64,000 nt of DNA from CBDCUQ01 sp965222835 (GCA_965222835.1 CBDCUQ010000003.1:806001-870000); one strand, 5' to 3'. Shown: positions 50,908-60,560, counted from the stretch's first letter. Made by a program: numbers and translations. The notes: generated from the sequence alone by a model not told the origin.

Positions 50908-51519
50908 TTAGGCGGCTGCACTTGGGCGTGCTGAAACGTCTTCGTACCAGCGGTCGAGATGGATGAGGCCGGCGGGCCGTTCGATCTTTGCGGGCTTCAT
51001 GAAATCGATGGCGACGAGCGCGGTGATGTCGGCAATCGAATAGCTCAATCCTGCAATGTATTGGGTCTTGAACAAGGCTTGATCGAGGATGCGCAAGACA
51101 TCGTAGACCTTCGGCCGGTTGGCTTCTCCCCATGCCGGGACTTGCGGGACCTCAAGGTGCGCCATCTTGGGGTTCAGGTGACGGAAGACTTGTGCCACGT
51201 GAAACCATAGCCAGTGTTCCATGCGGCGGTTCCACATTTCAACGATCGCCCGGCCGGTGGCGCCTTTGCCAAAAAGACTGGGCTCTGGCTGCAATTCTTC
51301 GAAATAGCGGCAAATGGCGACGCTTTCCGAAATCGCCGTTCCATCGTCAAGGAGCAGAACCGGCACCCGCTGCATGGGATTGAGGGCGGCAAACTCGGCC
51401 GTCTTGAGTTCACCCTGCATGAGGCTTCGTTCCTCAAACGGCACGACGATTGCTTTTTCGGCGAGAAAAATGCGGACGCGGCGCGGGTTCGGCGCTGTCT
51501 CTGTTTGAATGATTTTCAT
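50908..51519 (-). CDS. Glutathione S-transferase family protein
   Basis: From the ATG at 51519 the product is 203 residues with a thioredoxin-like N-terminal domain (MKIIQTETAPNPRRVRIFLA, VPVLLLDDGTAISESVAI with the GSH-contacting Glu-Ser) and an all-helical C-terminal domain (SYSIADITALVAIDF). The N-terminal catalytic Ser/Tyr/Cys is not obvious; Thr6 or Asn10 are candidates. Its start overlaps the stop of the nuclease gene (ATGA), so the two are coupled. Substrate unknown. Confidence 0.88.
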   Translation of the reverse strand: MKIIQTETAPNPRRVRIFLAEKAIVVPFEERSLMQGELKTAEFAALNPMQRVPVLLLDDGTAISESVAICRYFEELQPEPSLFGKGATGRAIVEMWNRRMEHWLWFHVAQVFRHLNPKMAHLEVPQVPAWGEANRPKVYDVLRILDQALFKTQYIAGLSYSIADITALVAIDFMKPAKIERPAGLIHLDRWYEDVSARPSAAA

Positions 51520-52067
51520 CTTCCGCGTGGCCTCGCGCCGCCTATGCCATGTTTGCGCCGCCAGTCCTGGGGGCGCTCGAAGTCTCCAGCCCAAAGCCCG
51601 TGCCCAGCGCGGCGGGCGTCCTGTTCCTCGCTGGCGTACCGCGACCCGAAGGCTACGGCATACCCCGTCGCGACCATGGCGGCGTTGAGTACCACGTCAC
51701 CGGACTTGCAGATGGCCAGCGCCCGTCCGTGCTGATCCACGCGAAGCGCGTTGCAGGTGATCGACTTTCCGCCGATCAGACGGGCAAGTTCACGTCTGGA
51801 CGCCTCTCCGCAGGCCCATTCCTTGCCGTCGCGTTTACAGGTCTGCCGCCCTTCTGGCGCATCGATGCCCTGTAGCCTTACCTCGGTCGTGCCGAGATGA
51901 AAGCTGTCGCCATCGACAAGACGGGGGCGCCCCTCCAGCGCCCCATCATGGGGCAATGCGGTCTCTGCTGGAGTCCAGCGGTTTAAGAGCCCAAGGAGCA
52001 GCAAAAGCACAGCCAATGCGAGCCACTCCTTCTGGCGCTTTACTCCTATCCGGCGAAACATATTCAT
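51516..52067 (-). CDS. Membrane-anchored thermonuclease (SNase)-like protein
   Basis: The 183-residue protein has a TM anchor or uncleaved signal (about 14-30) and an SNase-like beta barrel. RLVDGDSFHLGTTEVRLQGI, then DAPEGRQTC, contains the Arg, Asp and Glu of the nuclease active site. DQHGRALAICKSGDVVLNAA supplies the second Arg. The four Cys suggest a disulfide-stabilised periplasmic nuclease. Two possible starts (52067 and 52061) differ by two residues. It overlaps the GST gene. Confidence 0.87.
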   Translation of the reverse strand: MNMFRRIGVKRQKEWLALAVLLLLLGLLNRWTPAETALPHDGALEGRPRLVDGDSFHLGTTEVRLQGIDAPEGRQTCKRDGKEWACGEASRRELARLIGGKSITCNALRVDQHGRALAICKSGDVVLNAAMVATGYAVAFGSRYASEEQDARRAGHGLWAGDFERPQDWRRKHGIGGARPRGR

Positions 52068-52249
52068 CAGTTCTTAAGCGTCTCCGGCCACGTGAAGGTT
52101 AAAGAATAAACGGTAAGTTAGCGAATTGCGCAGAAATTAACCGTTCATGGCGGAGCGCGCGCTTCGCCCGGTCAATGCTGCGCTGCCGACGTGCCTCACC
52201 CCAGAAGGCCGGGGCCAGTCCGGCAGCTTAGCTCGTCTTGGCGGTCGGC

Positions 52250-53890
52250 ATGGCAGACAACCGTACAGCCACTGAATATGCCAAGCACCGTGCCCAGCGC
52301 GAATCGCGGGCGCGCGTGCGTGAGGATATTCGCGCCACCCGCCAGCGCCTGGCAAATACTGATAGCGGCGCTCCTGATTGCGACTACGAGCTTCTCGCCA
52401 TGTTCGTGCGCAACGAGCAGAGTGCAGCCGCCACGATGTGGGCACTTGCCGCTATTTTTGCGCTTGCATCCATGTTTTGGGCGCCGAAATTACAAGGCAC
52501 TCTGTGGCTGGTGACGGCCATTGCGGCGAAGGTGTTCCTTCTCGAACTCTGCCGCCGCTTTAGTGCGCTCCCGAAGGCTGATGTCGATGTCAAGGTTTGG
52601 CGACGGCGCTTCGTGCTGACGGAATTGTTGAATGGCGTCATTTGGGCAAGCTTCGCACTGGTCGGTGTTGGCGGCGACATGACCGCGGAAGCTCAGATGT
52701 TCTCGTCTCACGTCTTTCTGTTCGCGACGCTCATTGTACTGCTTTCCATACGCTTGACGTTTGCGTCTCCAGTCATGCCGATTCTTTATGCTGGCACTAT
52801 TCCGATGACGGTGGCCGTCGTCGGCCGGCTGCTACTGCTCGACAACTCCTTCTATTATGCGTTGGCGTCGATGGCTGTCGGCGTGCTCGTCTACTTCATA
52901 TTCCTTGCCAAGGGGCTCAATCAAACCGCTGTCAACATGTTGGCGTATCGTGCGCAGAAAGACGCACTGATCGCTGAGCTTGAGGAGTCGCGCCTCGTAT
53001 CCGATGAAGCGCGACGGCGCGCGGAGACGGCCAGCAAGGCAAAGTCGCGCTTTCTTGCAACGATGAGTCATGAGTTGCGTACGCCCCTTAACGCCATCAT
53101 GGGCTTTTCCGAGGTCATGAAGGGCGAGGTTATGGGGCCGATGGGAGTACCGATCTACCAAGAATACTCAAACAACATATACGAGAGCGGCAGACATCTC
53201 TTGCATCTCATTAATGAGATCCTCGATTTGTCGCGCATCGAAGCTGGCCGTTACGAGCTGCACGAAGAAACGGTTCAACTCATCGATATTGCCGAAGACT
53301 GCTACCGGCTCTTGAAGCTCAAAGCCGAATCCAAAGGACTTGAGCTCATTGAGGATTACAATGCAGATTTGCCGAAGTTGCGCGGGGATAGTCGGGCTTT
53401 GCGCCAGGTGTGCATCAACCTCATTTCGAACGCGCTGAAATTCACACCCAAGGGCGGACGGATCACCATAAGGGTTGCCGCAACTGCGGACGGCGGGCAG
53501 GCCATCTCAGTTATCGACACCGGTCCCGGGATTCCAGCTGACGAGATCCCCAAGGTGCTGCAGGCTTTCGGTCAGGGCTCGTTGGCGCACGAAGCCGCCG
53601 AAGGGGGCACGGGCCTCGGCCTGCCGATCGTGCAAAACTTAATTGAGCTGCACGGGGGCACGTTTGAACTCAAGTCGGAGTTGCGTAAGGGAACACAAGC
53701 CATCGCGCGCCTGCCTCGGAAGCGAGTCCTTGGTGCATCGGCTCCGACCACTACGTCGGGCGAGGCGCCGCATACGACGATCGCGACTGCGGCCCGTTCG
53801 CGCAGGCCGTCCCGGTTGGTGACGGCGGCGGCCGTGCAACCTCAGAAAGCGCCTGTCGCCACGGCGGCCGACCCGCAGCCCTCACAATAA
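52250..53890 (+). CDS. Membrane sensor histidine kinase (DivJ/PleC-like core)
   Basis: The 546-residue protein has an N-terminal cytoplasmic segment, about five to six hydrophobic segments (65-225), a coiled linker, and a kinase core. The H-box is FLATMSHELRTPLNAIMGFS. The ATPase boxes are QVCINLISNALKFTP, DTGPGIPADEIP and GGTGLGLPIVQNL. The conserved GEVMGPMG...YQEYSNNIYESGRHLLHLI pattern is that of DivJ/PdhS/PleC kinases that control the alphaproteobacterial cell cycle. The tail of about 60 residues is Ala/Thr/Pro-rich and low complexity. No cognate regulator is adjacent, so it is an orphan. Confidence 0.9.
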   Translation: MADNRTATEYAKHRAQRESRARVREDIRATRQRLANTDSGAPDCDYELLAMFVRNEQSAAATMWALAAIFALASMFWAPKLQGTLWLVTAIAAKVFLLELCRRFSALPKADVDVKVWRRRFVLTELLNGVIWASFALVGVGGDMTAEAQMFSSHVFLFATLIVLLSIRLTFASPVMPILYAGTIPMTVAVVGRLLLLDNSFYYALASMAVGVLVYFIFLAKGLNQTAVNMLAYRAQKDALIAELEESRLVSDEARRRAETASKAKSRFLATMSHELRTPLNAIMGFSEVMKGEVMGPMGVPIYQEYSNNIYESGRHLLHLINEILDLSRIEAGRYELHEETVQLIDIAEDCYRLLKLKAESKGLELIEDYNADLPKLRGDSRALRQVCINLISNALKFTPKGGRITIRVAATADGGQAISVIDTGPGIPADEIPKVLQAFGQGSLAHEAAEGGTGLGLPIVQNLIELHGGTFELKSELRKGTQAIARLPRKRVLGASAPTTTSGEAPHTTIATAARSRRPSRLVTAAAVQPQKAPVATAADPQPSQ

Positions 53891-53972
53891 TACCAGTCGA
53901 TATTCCAACACCTGATTGCACGGACGCTCCGGGCAACCTACATACGTCACACTATTGGCCGTATCCTGCCCC

Positions 53973-54158
53973 ATGTCTGGACACGAAATGGAAACGCCCT
54001 GCCTCAACGTATGCGTCATCAATGCGGAAACGCGTCTTTGTGAAGGCTGCCATCGCAGCATTGACGAAATTTCGTCCTGGGCCGGGCTGACCTCGTCCGA
54101 ACGCCGCCGGATTATGGCTGAGCTACCGGGCCGTAATTCGAAGATAGAGGAACGGTGA
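53973..54158 (+). CDS. DUF1289 small Cys protein
   Basis: The 61-residue product reads MSGHEMETPCLNVCVINAET, then RLCEGCHRSIDEISSWAGLT, the DUF1289 signature with four Cys in C-x3-C...C-x2-C spacing, likely binding a metal. The family's function is not settled. An earlier ATG at 53916 adds 19 residues without family sequence. It ends 4 bp before the aspartic-protease gene, so they are likely cotranscribed. Confidence 0.85.
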   Translation: MSGHEMETPCLNVCVINAETRLCEGCHRSIDEISSWAGLTSSERRRIMAELPGRNSKIEER

Positions 54159-54162
54159 TCTC

Positions 54163-54870
54163 ATGCTGGGTTGGCTTCTTGCCTTACTGGCTGCTCTTGT
54201 CGCGATCTTTTGGTTGCTTGGTGGAACCGATGGCAGTTCGACATCGATCGAAGGCGGCCAGCTCCTTTACGTCGGAGGCCTGGCCGCTCTCCTGCTCCTT
54301 TATATGACGTCACTTGGCGCAGATTATCGCGGCCGCGCCTTGAAAGCTCTGAGCCACGCTGCGGTGTGGCTGGTGTTGGGTCTCATCTTGGTCGCCGGAT
54401 ACGCCTACCGGGAGGAGTTCAAGTCAGTCGCTTACCGGGTCGCCGGCGAAGTCCTGCCGGCGGGACAGGTGATTGTTACCGGCAATGGGGAGGCGGGGGA
54501 ACGATCTGTCCGTATTCGCCGCCGGGAGAATGGTCACTTCTCGGTGCGGGCGGAGGTCAATGGACAGGTGATGCGCTTGCTCGTCGATACGGGAGCCTCG
54601 GCCGTTGTTCTCAAGGTGAGCGACGCCAAACGCGTTGGCATTAACACCGACGCGCTCAACTACAGTGTGCCGGTTCAAACGGCCAACGGCAAAGCCTATT
54701 CCGCGCCGGTGCGGTTGCGGTCGGTCGGAATTGGGCCCATCGTTTTGAACGACATCGAAGCGCTTGTCGCCAAGCCCGGAAGTCTTAACGAAAGCTTGCT
54801 TGGTATGAGTTTCTTAAAACGTTTGCGCTCCTATGAGTTCTCCGGGGACTTCCTCACCATTCGTGGCTGA
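54163..54870 (+). CDS. TIGR02281-type retropepsin-like aspartic protease, first copy
   Basis: The 235-residue protein has about three N-terminal TM segments (to residue 85) and a retropepsin-like domain with LLVDTGASAVVLKVSDAKRV (D-T-G-A), plus SLLGMSFLKRL near the end. Such single-domain clan AA proteases work as dimers and are common in alphaproteobacteria; substrates are not established. AGGAA precedes the ATG. It is followed 58 bp later by a second, shorter paralogue. Confidence 0.9.
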   Translation: MLGWLLALLAALVAIFWLLGGTDGSSTSIEGGQLLYVGGLAALLLLYMTSLGADYRGRALKALSHAAVWLVLGLILVAGYAYREEFKSVAYRVAGEVLPAGQVIVTGNGEAGERSVRIRRRENGHFSVRAEVNGQVMRLLVDTGASAVVLKVSDAKRVGINTDALNYSVPVQTANGKAYSAPVRLRSVGIGPIVLNDIEALVAKPGSLNESLLGMSFLKRLRSYEFSGDFLTIRG

Positions 54871-54928
54871 TTAGCCCCCGTACGGGACGCGCCGTTCCCA
54901 TCAGAGCCGCTACGTTGATGAGGCAACC

Positions 54929-55498
54929 ATGTCGATGTCTTCTGGCACGAAATCCTTCATAGGCGAGGTCGCCGGGTGGGGCGTGGTCGCCGTACTGGCT
55001 GCGCTCACGATGGCGCACTTTGATACCGTGAAAACGTTTGCCGCCACTGCTCTGGGCCTTGACGCACCGCGGCTGGCGGCCGCCTCAGACGCGCAAGGCA
55101 AGGGGCCGGCGGCGGCGGCGGCTGGGGACGGCACGGTTGAGCTGAGAGCCGGGCATAACGGCCACTTCAACGCCGAGGTCGATGTCAATGGCCGGAGCAT
55201 CGATGTCATGGTCGATACGGGGGCAAGCGTCGTTGCCCTGACCTATGAGGATGCGGAGCGCGTGGGGATCTTTCCCAAGTACAGCGACTTCACGCACAAG
55301 GTGAGCACAGCGAACGGTATTGCAAGGGTGGCTCCAGTGCTGCTCGACAGCGTCGAGATCGGCGACATTCAAGTGCGCGACGTTCGCGGCGTGGTCGCCG
55401 AACGAGGCAAGCTCGGCCGGACCCTACTCGGTATGAGCTTCCTGTCGCGTCTCGAGAAATTCGAAATGAGTGCCGGCACGCTCGTCCTCAAAGAATAA
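54929..55498 (+). CDS. TIGR02281-type retropepsin-like aspartic protease, second copy
   Basis: The 189-residue protein has one TM segment (about 9-28) and the D-T-G-A active site in VMVDTGASVVALTYEDAERV. TLLGMSFLSRLEKFEMSAGT mirrors the first copy. The shared elements (NGHF, VNG, D-T-G-A-S, LLGMSFL) show they are tandem paralogues, with the first having extra TM segments. GAGG precedes the ATG. Confidence 0.9.
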   Translation: MSMSSGTKSFIGEVAGWGVVAVLAALTMAHFDTVKTFAATALGLDAPRLAAASDAQGKGPAAAAAGDGTVELRAGHNGHFNAEVDVNGRSIDVMVDTGASVVALTYEDAERVGIFPKYSDFTHKVSTANGIARVAPVLLDSVEIGDIQVRDVRGVVAERGKLGRTLLGMSFLSRLEKFEMSAGTLVLKE

Positions 55499-55614
55499 CG
55501 CTGGCGCCTTTTTGCCATGTATTGTGTGCAAACCCCGTTGCTGGCCATCGCCGCTCGCTGGACGCCGGTGCCGCCCGACTGCCTTCGCTCACCTTTGGAA
55601 CGAGTTCATAGCTG

Positions 55615-57114
55615 ATGCTCCCGAAACCGCGCGCCGACCTCGTGCCAAATACGGCCGACTTTGAACGTCTTCCGCTCGTAAAGCCAACGGGCTTTCGCGA
55701 GTACGACGCGCGTTGGTTGTTCCCTCAGGAAATCAGCCTGATGGGGTTGAATGCGGTGGGCCTTGGTATGGCGACACTGTTTGCCGAGCGCGGTGTCAAG
55801 AAGCGCATCGTTGTCGGTCATGACTATCGCTCGTATTCGGCGAGCGTGAAGCAGGCGCTGATGACCGGGCTTCTGGCCGGCGGCTGCGAGGTTCACGATA
55901 TCGGGCTTGCACTGTCGCCCATGGCGTATTTTGCCCAGTTCGATCTCGATGTGGAAGGCGTGGCCATGGTCACGGCCTCTCACAACGACAACGGCTGGAC
56001 CGGAATCAAGATGGGTCTGTCCCGCCCACTCACGTTCGGCCCCGACGAAATGAGCCGGCTGAAGGAGATCGTGCTCGCGGGCGACTTCAAGCCTGCGGAC
56101 GGCGGGCGCTACATTTTTGTCCCCGATATGGCCGAGCGCTACATCAAGGCGCTCACTGATAGGCCCAAGCTCAAACGCAAGCTCAAGGTTGTGGCGGCGT
56201 GCGGCAACGGGACAGCAGGCCCCTTCGCGCCGAAGGTGTTGGAGGCGGTGGGTTGCGAGGTTGTACCGCTTGATTGCGAACCGGACCACAGCTTCCCGCG
56301 CTACAATCCGAATCCTGAAGATTTGAAGATGCTTCATGCCATCGCGGAGGCGGTCAAGACGCACAAAGCCGATGTGGGTCTTGGATTCGATGGTGACGGC
56401 GACCGCTGCGGCGTCGTTGACAACGAAGGCGCGGAGATTTTTGCCGACACCGTCGGCGTCATGCTGGCACGCGATATTTCGGCCCAGCACAAGAATGCGG
56501 TGTTTGTTGCTGACGTGAAATCGACCGGGCTCTTCATGACGGACCCTGTTCTACAGGCGAACGGTGCCAAGACGCTCTACTGGAAAACCGGTCATTCGTA
56601 CATGAAACGCTACACGTTTGAGCAAAAGGCGCTGGTCGGATTTGAGAAGAGCGGGCACTACTTCTTCCAACCGCCTTTGGGCCGGGGCTACGACGACGGT
56701 CTCGTCGCCGCGCTCGCCATTTGCGACATGCTCGACCATGCGAAGGGGAAGAGTATGGCGGATCTCAAGCGTGCGCTTCCCAAAACCTACCAGTCGCCGA
56801 CAATGTCGCCGCATTGCGCGGACGAGAAGAAGTACGGTGTGGTGGACAAGGTCGTCGCCGACTTCGAGGCGCTGGCCAAGGCCGGCGGGACGGTCGCCGG
56901 GCAAAAGATCCGCGATCTCGTGACCGTCAATGGCGTACGCGTGACTTTGGAGGACGGGACTTGGGGCCTTGTGCGCGCTTCCTCGAACAAGCCCGAACTC
57001 GTGATCGTCGTCGAAAGCCCGGTGTCGGACGCTAATAAGATCGCCATCTTCCGCGATATCGAGGCTCGTCTCGGCAAGTTCCCCGAGGTCGGGGACTGGA
57101 ACCAGAAGATCTGA
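55615..57114 (+). CDS. Phosphomannomutase/phosphoglucomutase
   Basis: The 499-residue alpha-D-phosphohexomutase interconverts hexose 6- and 1-phosphates for sugar-nucleotide synthesis. The phosphoserine loop is VTASHNDNGWTGIKMG, the metal loop is GFDGDGDRCGVVD, and the sugar-binding loop is GFEKSGHYFF. A C-terminal phosphate-binding segment includes RASSNKPELVIVVES. It is followed 37 bp later by the HisC-like gene. The family does not separate mannose from glucose by motif alone, so dual activity is possible. Confidence 0.92.
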   Translation: MLPKPRADLVPNTADFERLPLVKPTGFREYDARWLFPQEISLMGLNAVGLGMATLFAERGVKKRIVVGHDYRSYSASVKQALMTGLLAGGCEVHDIGLALSPMAYFAQFDLDVEGVAMVTASHNDNGWTGIKMGLSRPLTFGPDEMSRLKEIVLAGDFKPADGGRYIFVPDMAERYIKALTDRPKLKRKLKVVAACGNGTAGPFAPKVLEAVGCEVVPLDCEPDHSFPRYNPNPEDLKMLHAIAEAVKTHKADVGLGFDGDGDRCGVVDNEGAEIFADTVGVMLARDISAQHKNAVFVADVKSTGLFMTDPVLQANGAKTLYWKTGHSYMKRYTFEQKALVGFEKSGHYFFQPPLGRGYDDGLVAALAICDMLDHAKGKSMADLKRALPKTYQSPTMSPHCADEKKYGVVDKVVADFEALAKAGGTVAGQKIRDLVTVNGVRVTLEDGTWGLVRASSNKPELVIVVESPVSDANKIAIFRDIEARLGKFPEVGDWNQKI

Positions 57115-57151
57115 GGTCAGCGGACTTGGGTTGCACCGGTGAAAAGGGGCC

Positions 57152-58327
57152 ATGACAAGCTGGCCGTTCGCTCTTAAGAGTGACGTGGTTTCGCATCCTC
57201 AACCCGCAGCTCCTTTCATGCCCCGGCCCAAACTCACCTCCATCGTCAGTGCGCTACCAGCTCTTGTGCCGTTTGTCGGACCTGAGGCCCAAGAGCGCGT
57301 GCGTGGCCGGCCGTTTCGGGCGCGGCTCGGCGCCAACGAGAGTCTATTCGGTCCGAGCCCCAAAGCCATTCGCGCTATGAAAGACGCCGCCGCGAGCCAG
57401 TGGATGTACGCGGATCCCGAGAGCCATGACTTGCGCCACGCGCTCGCGCGCCACCATGGCATTAGCGCCGATAATATTGTCATCGGCGAAGGCATCGACG
57501 GATTGTTGGGTCTTGCCGTGCGCATGTGGGCCGATCCCGGCTCACCGGTCGTCACATCCGATGGGGCTTATCCGACGTTCAACTTCCATGTCGGTGCGCA
57601 CGGCGCGCGTCTCATTAAGGTTCCCTTTCGTGATGACAAAGAGGATCTGGGCCGTCTTCTCGACACGGCACAGCGCGAAAGGGCGCGTATTTTGTACGTT
57701 TCCAATCCGAACAACCCGATGGGCTCGTGGTGGACTGCGGATGAGCTCAATCGGCTGATCGAACGCCTCCCGAACGGTCTTCTGCTGTGTCTCGATGAAG
57801 CCTACTGCGAGACGGCACCAGCGGATTCGGTTCCGCCGATCGATATTGCCAATCCGCAAGTGCTGCGCTTTCGGACGTTTTCAAAAGCGTACGGGCTTGC
57901 CGGGGCCCGGATCGGCTACTGCGCCGGTGACGCCAGCCTCATTGCCGTTTTTGAAAAGGTGCGCAATCACTACGGAATCAACCGCGTCGGGCAGATCGGC
58001 GCGCTGGCGGCGCTCGAGGATCAGGCGTACTTAGCTGAGGCCGTCGCCCAGATTCGGCGGGCCTGCACGCGCCTATCTGACATTGCCCGGGCGAACGGGC
58101 TGGTGCCGCTTCCGTCCGCCGCCAACTTTGTCAGCATGGACTGTGGCCAGGACGGCGCCTTCGCAACGCGTGTGCTTGATGAAATTCTCAGCCGCGATGT
58201 GTTTGTCCGGAAGCCGGGCGTGGCCCCGTTGGACCGGTGCATCCGGGTTTCCTGTGGGCCCGATGGGGATCTTGCGATTTTTGCCGAGGTGTTGCCGCAA
58301 GCCCTCGCCGCCGCCCGCGCGCGGTAA
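57152..58327 (+). CDS. Aminotransferase class I/II, histidinol-phosphate aminotransferase-like
   Basis: The 391-residue PLP enzyme has GANESLFGPSPKAI and YADPESHDLRHALA at the N-terminus, SNPNNPMGSWW, LCLDEAYCE and the PLP Lys in RTFSKAYGLAGARIGY. These place it in the HisC/aromatic group. The start at 57152 has AAAAGGGG upstream; MPRPKLTSI at 57218 is an alternative. It may be a second HisC, used for His, Tyr or Phe synthesis. The neighbouring phosphomutase does not settle which. Confidence 0.87.
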   Translation: MTSWPFALKSDVVSHPQPAAPFMPRPKLTSIVSALPALVPFVGPEAQERVRGRPFRARLGANESLFGPSPKAIRAMKDAAASQWMYADPESHDLRHALARHHGISADNIVIGEGIDGLLGLAVRMWADPGSPVVTSDGAYPTFNFHVGAHGARLIKVPFRDDKEDLGRLLDTAQRERARILYVSNPNNPMGSWWTADELNRLIERLPNGLLLCLDEAYCETAPADSVPPIDIANPQVLRFRTFSKAYGLAGARIGYCAGDASLIAVFEKVRNHYGINRVGQIGALAALEDQAYLAEAVAQIRRACTRLSDIARANGLVPLPSAANFVSMDCGQDGAFATRVLDEILSRDVFVRKPGVAPLDRCIRVSCGPDGDLAIFAEVLPQALAAARAR

Positions 58328-58619
58328 GTCTCTCTGCTGTAATAATTTTTGCGAGCAATTTGTGCGTGCGCCGTGCTTTTGGACGCCCCAGTGGCACCAC
58401 CAAGCGCGCCTGAGCCGGTTGATAAGCGCCTGAACTTGTTGGATAAGCACTCCTGACGCGGCGGCGATCGTCAGACTGATGAGGGCTCATTGGGCGTTCG
58501 GCCTTTCGGGCCGCTGCGAAAATACCATAGTCGGGGTAGAGACGTAGACCGAGCGGTCTTGTTGTTGGACTTGCGTTGCTGGGTGCAATCGCGTTCGAAC
58601 TCAGGAGAAGCGCTGCGAC

Positions 58620-59189
58620 ATGTCGTTGACCACACCTTTCGTCCGCATCCTTTCGGCTGTCCTCACACTCACAGCTGCCACGTTGCTGCCGGTTGCAGCG
58701 ACGGCACAAGGCGTTTTGTCATTCCTGTGGGGTGGTGGATCGAGAGAGGAAGTGTCCTTCAGCTCCAAATACTCGCCGCGCCAGATCATTGTCAGCTTTG
58801 GCGACCGCAAGCTTTACTGGGTCTACAAAAGAGGCGCCGCCGTGAGCTATCCGATCGCGGTGCCGCGCCAGAAGAGCCGCTGGTCCGGCGTCACATCGGT
58901 CTCCATGAAACGGAAAAATCCCGCGTGGACGCCGACGCCGACCATGCTCAGAGAAAATCCCAGGCTGCCGCCTTGGGTGCCTGGTGGACATCCCATGAAT
59001 CCGCTCGGTGTGCGGGCGCTCTACCTTGGTTCGAGTGCTTATCGCATTCACGGAACCGACGCGCCCTGGACGATTGGCACAGCCGCCTCGAAGGGCTGCA
59101 TCCGCATGTATAACGAGGATGTGCTGCACCTCTATCCGCGGGTTCCGGTCGGCACCAAGGTCACCGTTACCTGGAAGAAATTCAGCTAG
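58620..59189 (+). CDS. L,D-transpeptidase (YkuD domain)
   Basis: The 189-residue protein has a signal peptide (to about residue 30) and a YkuD domain. The active site reads YRIHGTDAPWTIGTAASKG, then CIRM, with the catalytic His and Cys at the usual spacing. RQIIVSFGDRKLYWV is the start of the fold. Such enzymes make 3-3 peptide cross-links or attach proteins to peptidoglycan. AGGAG precedes the ATG. The stop overlaps the convergent gene's stop by 8 bp. Confidence 0.92.
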   Translation: MSLTTPFVRILSAVLTLTAATLLPVAATAQGVLSFLWGGGSREEVSFSSKYSPRQIIVSFGDRKLYWVYKRGAAVSYPIAVPRQKSRWSGVTSVSMKRKNPAWTPTPTMLRENPRLPPWVPGGHPMNPLGVRALYLGSSAYRIHGTDAPWTIGTAASKGCIRMYNEDVLHLYPRVPVGTKVTVTWKKFS

Positions 59190-59748
59190 AGATTGGCTTT
59201 GCGCTTACTGCTTCCCGCGGGCTGCGTTCTGCCGCCGCCCGCCGATATGCGAGCGTTTGCGACAGAAGGCCGAACACAGCAGGCAAGACGAAGGACTGGG
59301 CAAGTAGCGCGCCGGGAAGAGCGGCGACGCCGGCGCCGAATAGAAGCGACGTTGAGATCGCAATCGTAGTGTTCGCGCTCCCGGCTGCAAGGCCAAGCGC
59401 CGCAGAGCGCCGCGGGATACCGTGAGACATTGTTGTTGCAAGAAAAGATTCCCTCGCCCGCTCCAGGCCCGACTCTTCTTGTGCGTCCAGTTGGGCTTGG
59501 CGCCGAGCTAGCACCTGTGACAGGCTTACGACGAGAAACGGGGTGACGTAGACTTGGAGAAGCGGCAGAAATTCGAAGCGCGCGTCCGCTAGAACCGCAT
59601 CCGACTGATTCATTACCGTCAAGATGCTCCCCAACAGGACCGCAATCACGGCCGACCGTATGAGCGCTTGTGCGTCGAGATGAGCGGCCAGGTCTGAGAC
59701 TTGCGGGCTCAGCGTTTGCGGGCCTGGGATTGACGTTGTCTCCATCAT
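59182..59748 (-). CDS. NrtS-like membrane protein
   Basis: The 188-residue protein (ATG at 59748, AAGGA nine bases upstream) has about four hydrophobic segments. The segment GSILTVMNQSDAVLA followed by FLPLLQVYVTPFLVVSLS fits the short NrtS family of predicted nitrate/nitrite transporters. The rest (residues 90-188) has two more TM segments not part of that core. No nitrate-metabolism gene is nearby. Alternative starts at 59757 and 59745 exist. Its 3' end overlaps the L,D-transpeptidase gene end. Confidence 0.65.
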   Translation of the reverse strand: MMETTSIPGPQTLSPQVSDLAAHLDAQALIRSAVIAVLLGSILTVMNQSDAVLADARFEFLPLLQVYVTPFLVVSLSQVLARRQAQLDAQEESGLERARESFLATTMSHGIPRRSAALGLAAGSANTTIAISTSLLFGAGVAALPGALLAQSFVLPAVFGLLSQTLAYRRAAAERSPREAVSAKPISS

Positions 59749-59874
59749 GGGGATCATTCCTTGCTTTACGTGCGCACTTATTCCTTGCGTCGCGAACGTA
59801 TGGGCGGCTTGTCAGATCTCAGTGTTGTGTTGGGTGAGCGGGGGCCGCTTGTGCCGCCCCCGCGCATGTGTGTG

Positions 59875-60522
59875 CTATTGCCGTTGCTCCCGGATCTGCA
59901 TCAGAACGATGAGATGCAGGATGAAGAACATCGGCACGGCTACCGTGGGAATCAGCACGAGCGGTAATTGGCCCATAGGTCCGGTGGTGACCTGATCGAC
60001 GAGCCCTGGAATCTGTTCGCGGGCCGCGACTCCCGTGGTTACGGCAATGACGAAGTCCGCTATTCCGAGATAATTGAAAATGCGGAAGCGGCGGCTTGTG
60101 ATGAACTGGGGCCGCGTTCTGAGACTCCAGGCCATAAAGGGCGCGGCGAGGCCGACGGCGACGTCACCCAAGCCCGCGGGTAGAGCGAAGACTCCCGGAA
60201 GATGGCCGAAGGCGTACACTGCAAGAAAGAGACCGCCCACAATACGCCAGGCCTGGAATTCCGTCAGCAGAACCGGATCGAGGCTCATTGCAAGGCGGCG
60301 CATGTTGGGCACGAAGAGCATCGCACCGACAAATGCGAACACGGGGACCGCAATCGCAATCAAGGTCGAAAGAGGTGCCTCATGAGGTGGAACGTCGAAC
60401 ACGCCGACGGCAGCCAAGGCAATTACCGCTGCGGCCCAAAGCGTGCCGATTAGGCCCAACCAAACACCGGTTTGGCGAAACTCACTGGGGGCCGCTCGCA
60501 TTGTCATCACATCCGCTGTCAT
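59875..60522 (-). CDS. Membrane protein, probable MarR-regulated, unknown function
   Basis: From the ATG at 60522 (AGGAGAAAG upstream) the product is 215 residues with about six to seven hydrophobic segments and FGHLPGVFALPAGLGDVAVG near the middle. The even spread of TM segments suggests a small integral membrane protein; I do not recognise the family. A GTGTA-N2-TACAC palindrome lies 39 bp upstream, and the same palindrome precedes the MarR gene. Regulation by that MarR protein is therefore likely. Confidence 0.75.
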   Translation of the reverse strand: MTADVMTMRAAPSEFRQTGVWLGLIGTLWAAAVIALAAVGVFDVPPHEAPLSTLIAIAVPVFAFVGAMLFVPNMRRLAMSLDPVLLTEFQAWRIVGGLFLAVYAFGHLPGVFALPAGLGDVAVGLAAPFMAWSLRTRPQFITSRRFRIFNYLGIADFVIAVTTGVAAREQIPGLVDQVTTGPMGQLPLVLIPTVAVPMFFILHLIVLMQIREQRQ

Positions 60523-60560
60523 CGTCTTTCTCCTATACCGTTGCACTTCAGTTCACTTAT

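Noticed and set aside
55606..56490. Open frame of 294 codons on minus, opposite the phosphomannomutase gene
   Set aside because: The plus strand has all phosphohexomutase motifs in frame. The antisense product shows no domain or signal and is a GC artefact.
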